Part shown: in pieces, positions 28,927 to 29,765 of the stretch
Position numbering within the stretch: position 1 is the first letter of the stretch
How the letters are laid out: every line of letters begins with the position of its first letter
From: a virus
Virus record (IMG/VR): IMGVR_UViG_3300007229_000046
Location: 1 to 29,765 of that record
DNA: 29,765 nt
Reading direction: 5' to 3' (one strand)
Translations under genes and position numbers: made by a program
The notes under the pieces: generated by a model
What the model saw: only the letters and a program-made list of their open reading frames with translations
Database searches by the model: none
Told to the model about the DNA's origin: nothing

Positions 28927-29765
28927 GTAAGGTAAGCAGAGACATACTCTCAGATATTACAGTTCATATGAAGTATGCTAAGTTCATACCAGAGCTTAAC
29001 AGAAGAGAAACGTGGCACGAGTTAGTAGATCGTAACAAAGCCATGCACCAAAAGAAGTACCCTAAGCTAACCGAAGAGATTGAAGAAGTTTACAAGTACG
29101 TCTACGATAAGAAAGTTTTGCCGTCAATGCGAAGTTTACAGTTTGCTGGCAAGCCTATTGAGATATCTCCAAACAGGCTCTACAACTGTAGTTACCTACC
29201 TATAGACCATATTGATAGCTTCAGTGAAACAATGTTTTTACTGCTTTCTGGCTGCGGTGTTGGCTACTCTGTTCAGCAGCATCACATTAAAAAACTCCCT
29301 TACATCAGCAAACCTTTTGAAACAAGATCGAGGCGTTTTGTTGTTGGGGACAGCATAGAAGGTTGGGCGGACGCCGTAAAGGTTTTAATTGAGTCTTACT
29401 TAGGTGGAAGAAAATGTTCTAAAGTTAAGTTTGACTACTCCGACGTAAGACCAAAAGGCGCTAGGTTAGTAACCTCAGGAGGTAAAGCGCCAGGCCCTCA
29501 ACCTTTAAAAGAATGCTTGTTAAAGGTGAAAGGTATTTTAAATGCTAAAGACGACGCAACTCAGTTAACCTCTTTAGAAGTACACGACATAGTTTGCCAT
29601 ATCGCTGATGCTGTGTTAGCTGGTGGTATTAGAAGGGCTGCTTTAATATCTTTGTTCAGCGCTTCAGATGAAGAAATGATATCTTGCAAGAGCGGCGACT
29701 GGTGGGAACTCAACGCCCAAAGAGGTCGGGCTAACAACTCCGCGGTTTTGATGAGACATAAGATA
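28923..29765 (+). CDS. Class II ribonucleotide reductase, N-terminal part (cut by right edge)
   Basis: 281 codons to the right edge. The frame matches adenosylcobalamin-dependent ribonucleoside-triphosphate reductase: TVHMKYAKFIPELNRRETWH, VLPSMRSLQFAGKPIE, RLYNCSYLPID (first redox Cys), FLLLSGCGVGYSVQQHHIKK and GGIRRAALISLFS. It makes deoxynucleotides for DNA synthesis. Class II enzymes need vitamin B12 and work with or without oxygen, which fits marine phages. The catalytic C-terminal portion is outside the window. Confidence 0.9.
   Translation, partial: MSKVSRDILSDITVHMKYAKFIPELNRRETWHELVDRNKAMHQKKYPKLTEEIEEVYKYVYDKKVLPSMRSLQFAGKPIEISPNRLYNCSYLPIDHIDSFSETMFLLLSGCGVGYSVQQHHIKKLPYISKPFETRSRRFVVGDSIEGWADAVKVLIESYLGGRKCSKVKFDYSDVRPKGARLVTSGGKAPGPQPLKECLLKVKGILNAKDDATQLTSLEVHDIVCHIADAVLAGGIRRAALISLFSASDEEMISCKSGDWWELNAQRGRANNSAVLMRHKI

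Noticed and set aside
1-29765. CRISPR array or insertion sequence
   Set aside because: No regularly spaced repeats with unique spacers, transposase or terminal inverted repeats were seen; the repeated YACGA elements are far apart and lie before genes.

Overview
The window is part of a tailed, double-stranded DNA bacteriophage genome. It has a large terminase subunit, a portal protein cut by the left edge, a holin and many small virion-type proteins. It also has a full early block: ligase, primase-helicase, single-strand binding protein, ERF annealing protein, RecE-like exonuclease, sigma factor and nucleotide enzymes. Start codons are mostly preceded by A-rich sequence instead of a Shine-Dalgarno site, and one protein has a signal peptide ending in TAQ. 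With the gene content, this fits a lytic marine phage of a Bacteroidetes host. The host is an inference. I see no integrase.

Layout: positions 1-11762 are read leftward and hold packaging, structural and lysis genes in a tight, overlapping array: portal, TerL, a TerS candidate, a possible tandem GroES-fold protein, small virion-type proteins, a GTA-type holin, an HExxH protein, a winged-helix protein, two paralogous beta-rich proteins, and a groES/groEL pair. Several small basic proteins here start with the same MAFKMKG-type peptide. Positions 11763-12038 form a divergent control region with a long C/G tract, an inverted repeat and AT boxes. From 12039 to the right end all genes are read rightward. 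First comes a zone of tiny genes (12.0-18.5 kb) with one clear tRNA-Arg(TCT), two tRNA-like elements and a structured non-coding stretch. Then follow DNA ligase, a possible DenV-like protein, a helix-turn-helix protein, a sigma-70-family factor, ERF, exonuclease, SSB-like protein and primase-helicase. The right end holds a thymidylate-synthase-fold enzyme with an Asp typical of dCMP hydroxymethylases, two MazG-like proteins (one fused to a GIY-YIG-like domain), a PDDEXK nuclease and the start of a class II ribonucleotide reductase.

How the parts may work together: the rightward genes take over nucleotide supply, replication and recombination, and the phage sigma factor may switch on the leftward genes. 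The phage chaperonin would then help fold virion proteins. The most unusual features are the complete phage groEL-groES pair in reversed gene order; a two-block element, YACGA-N8-RGATAATA, found ten times with constant spacing ahead of rightward genes; and a 19-base exact inverted match between the divergent control region and the start of the helix-turn-helix gene.
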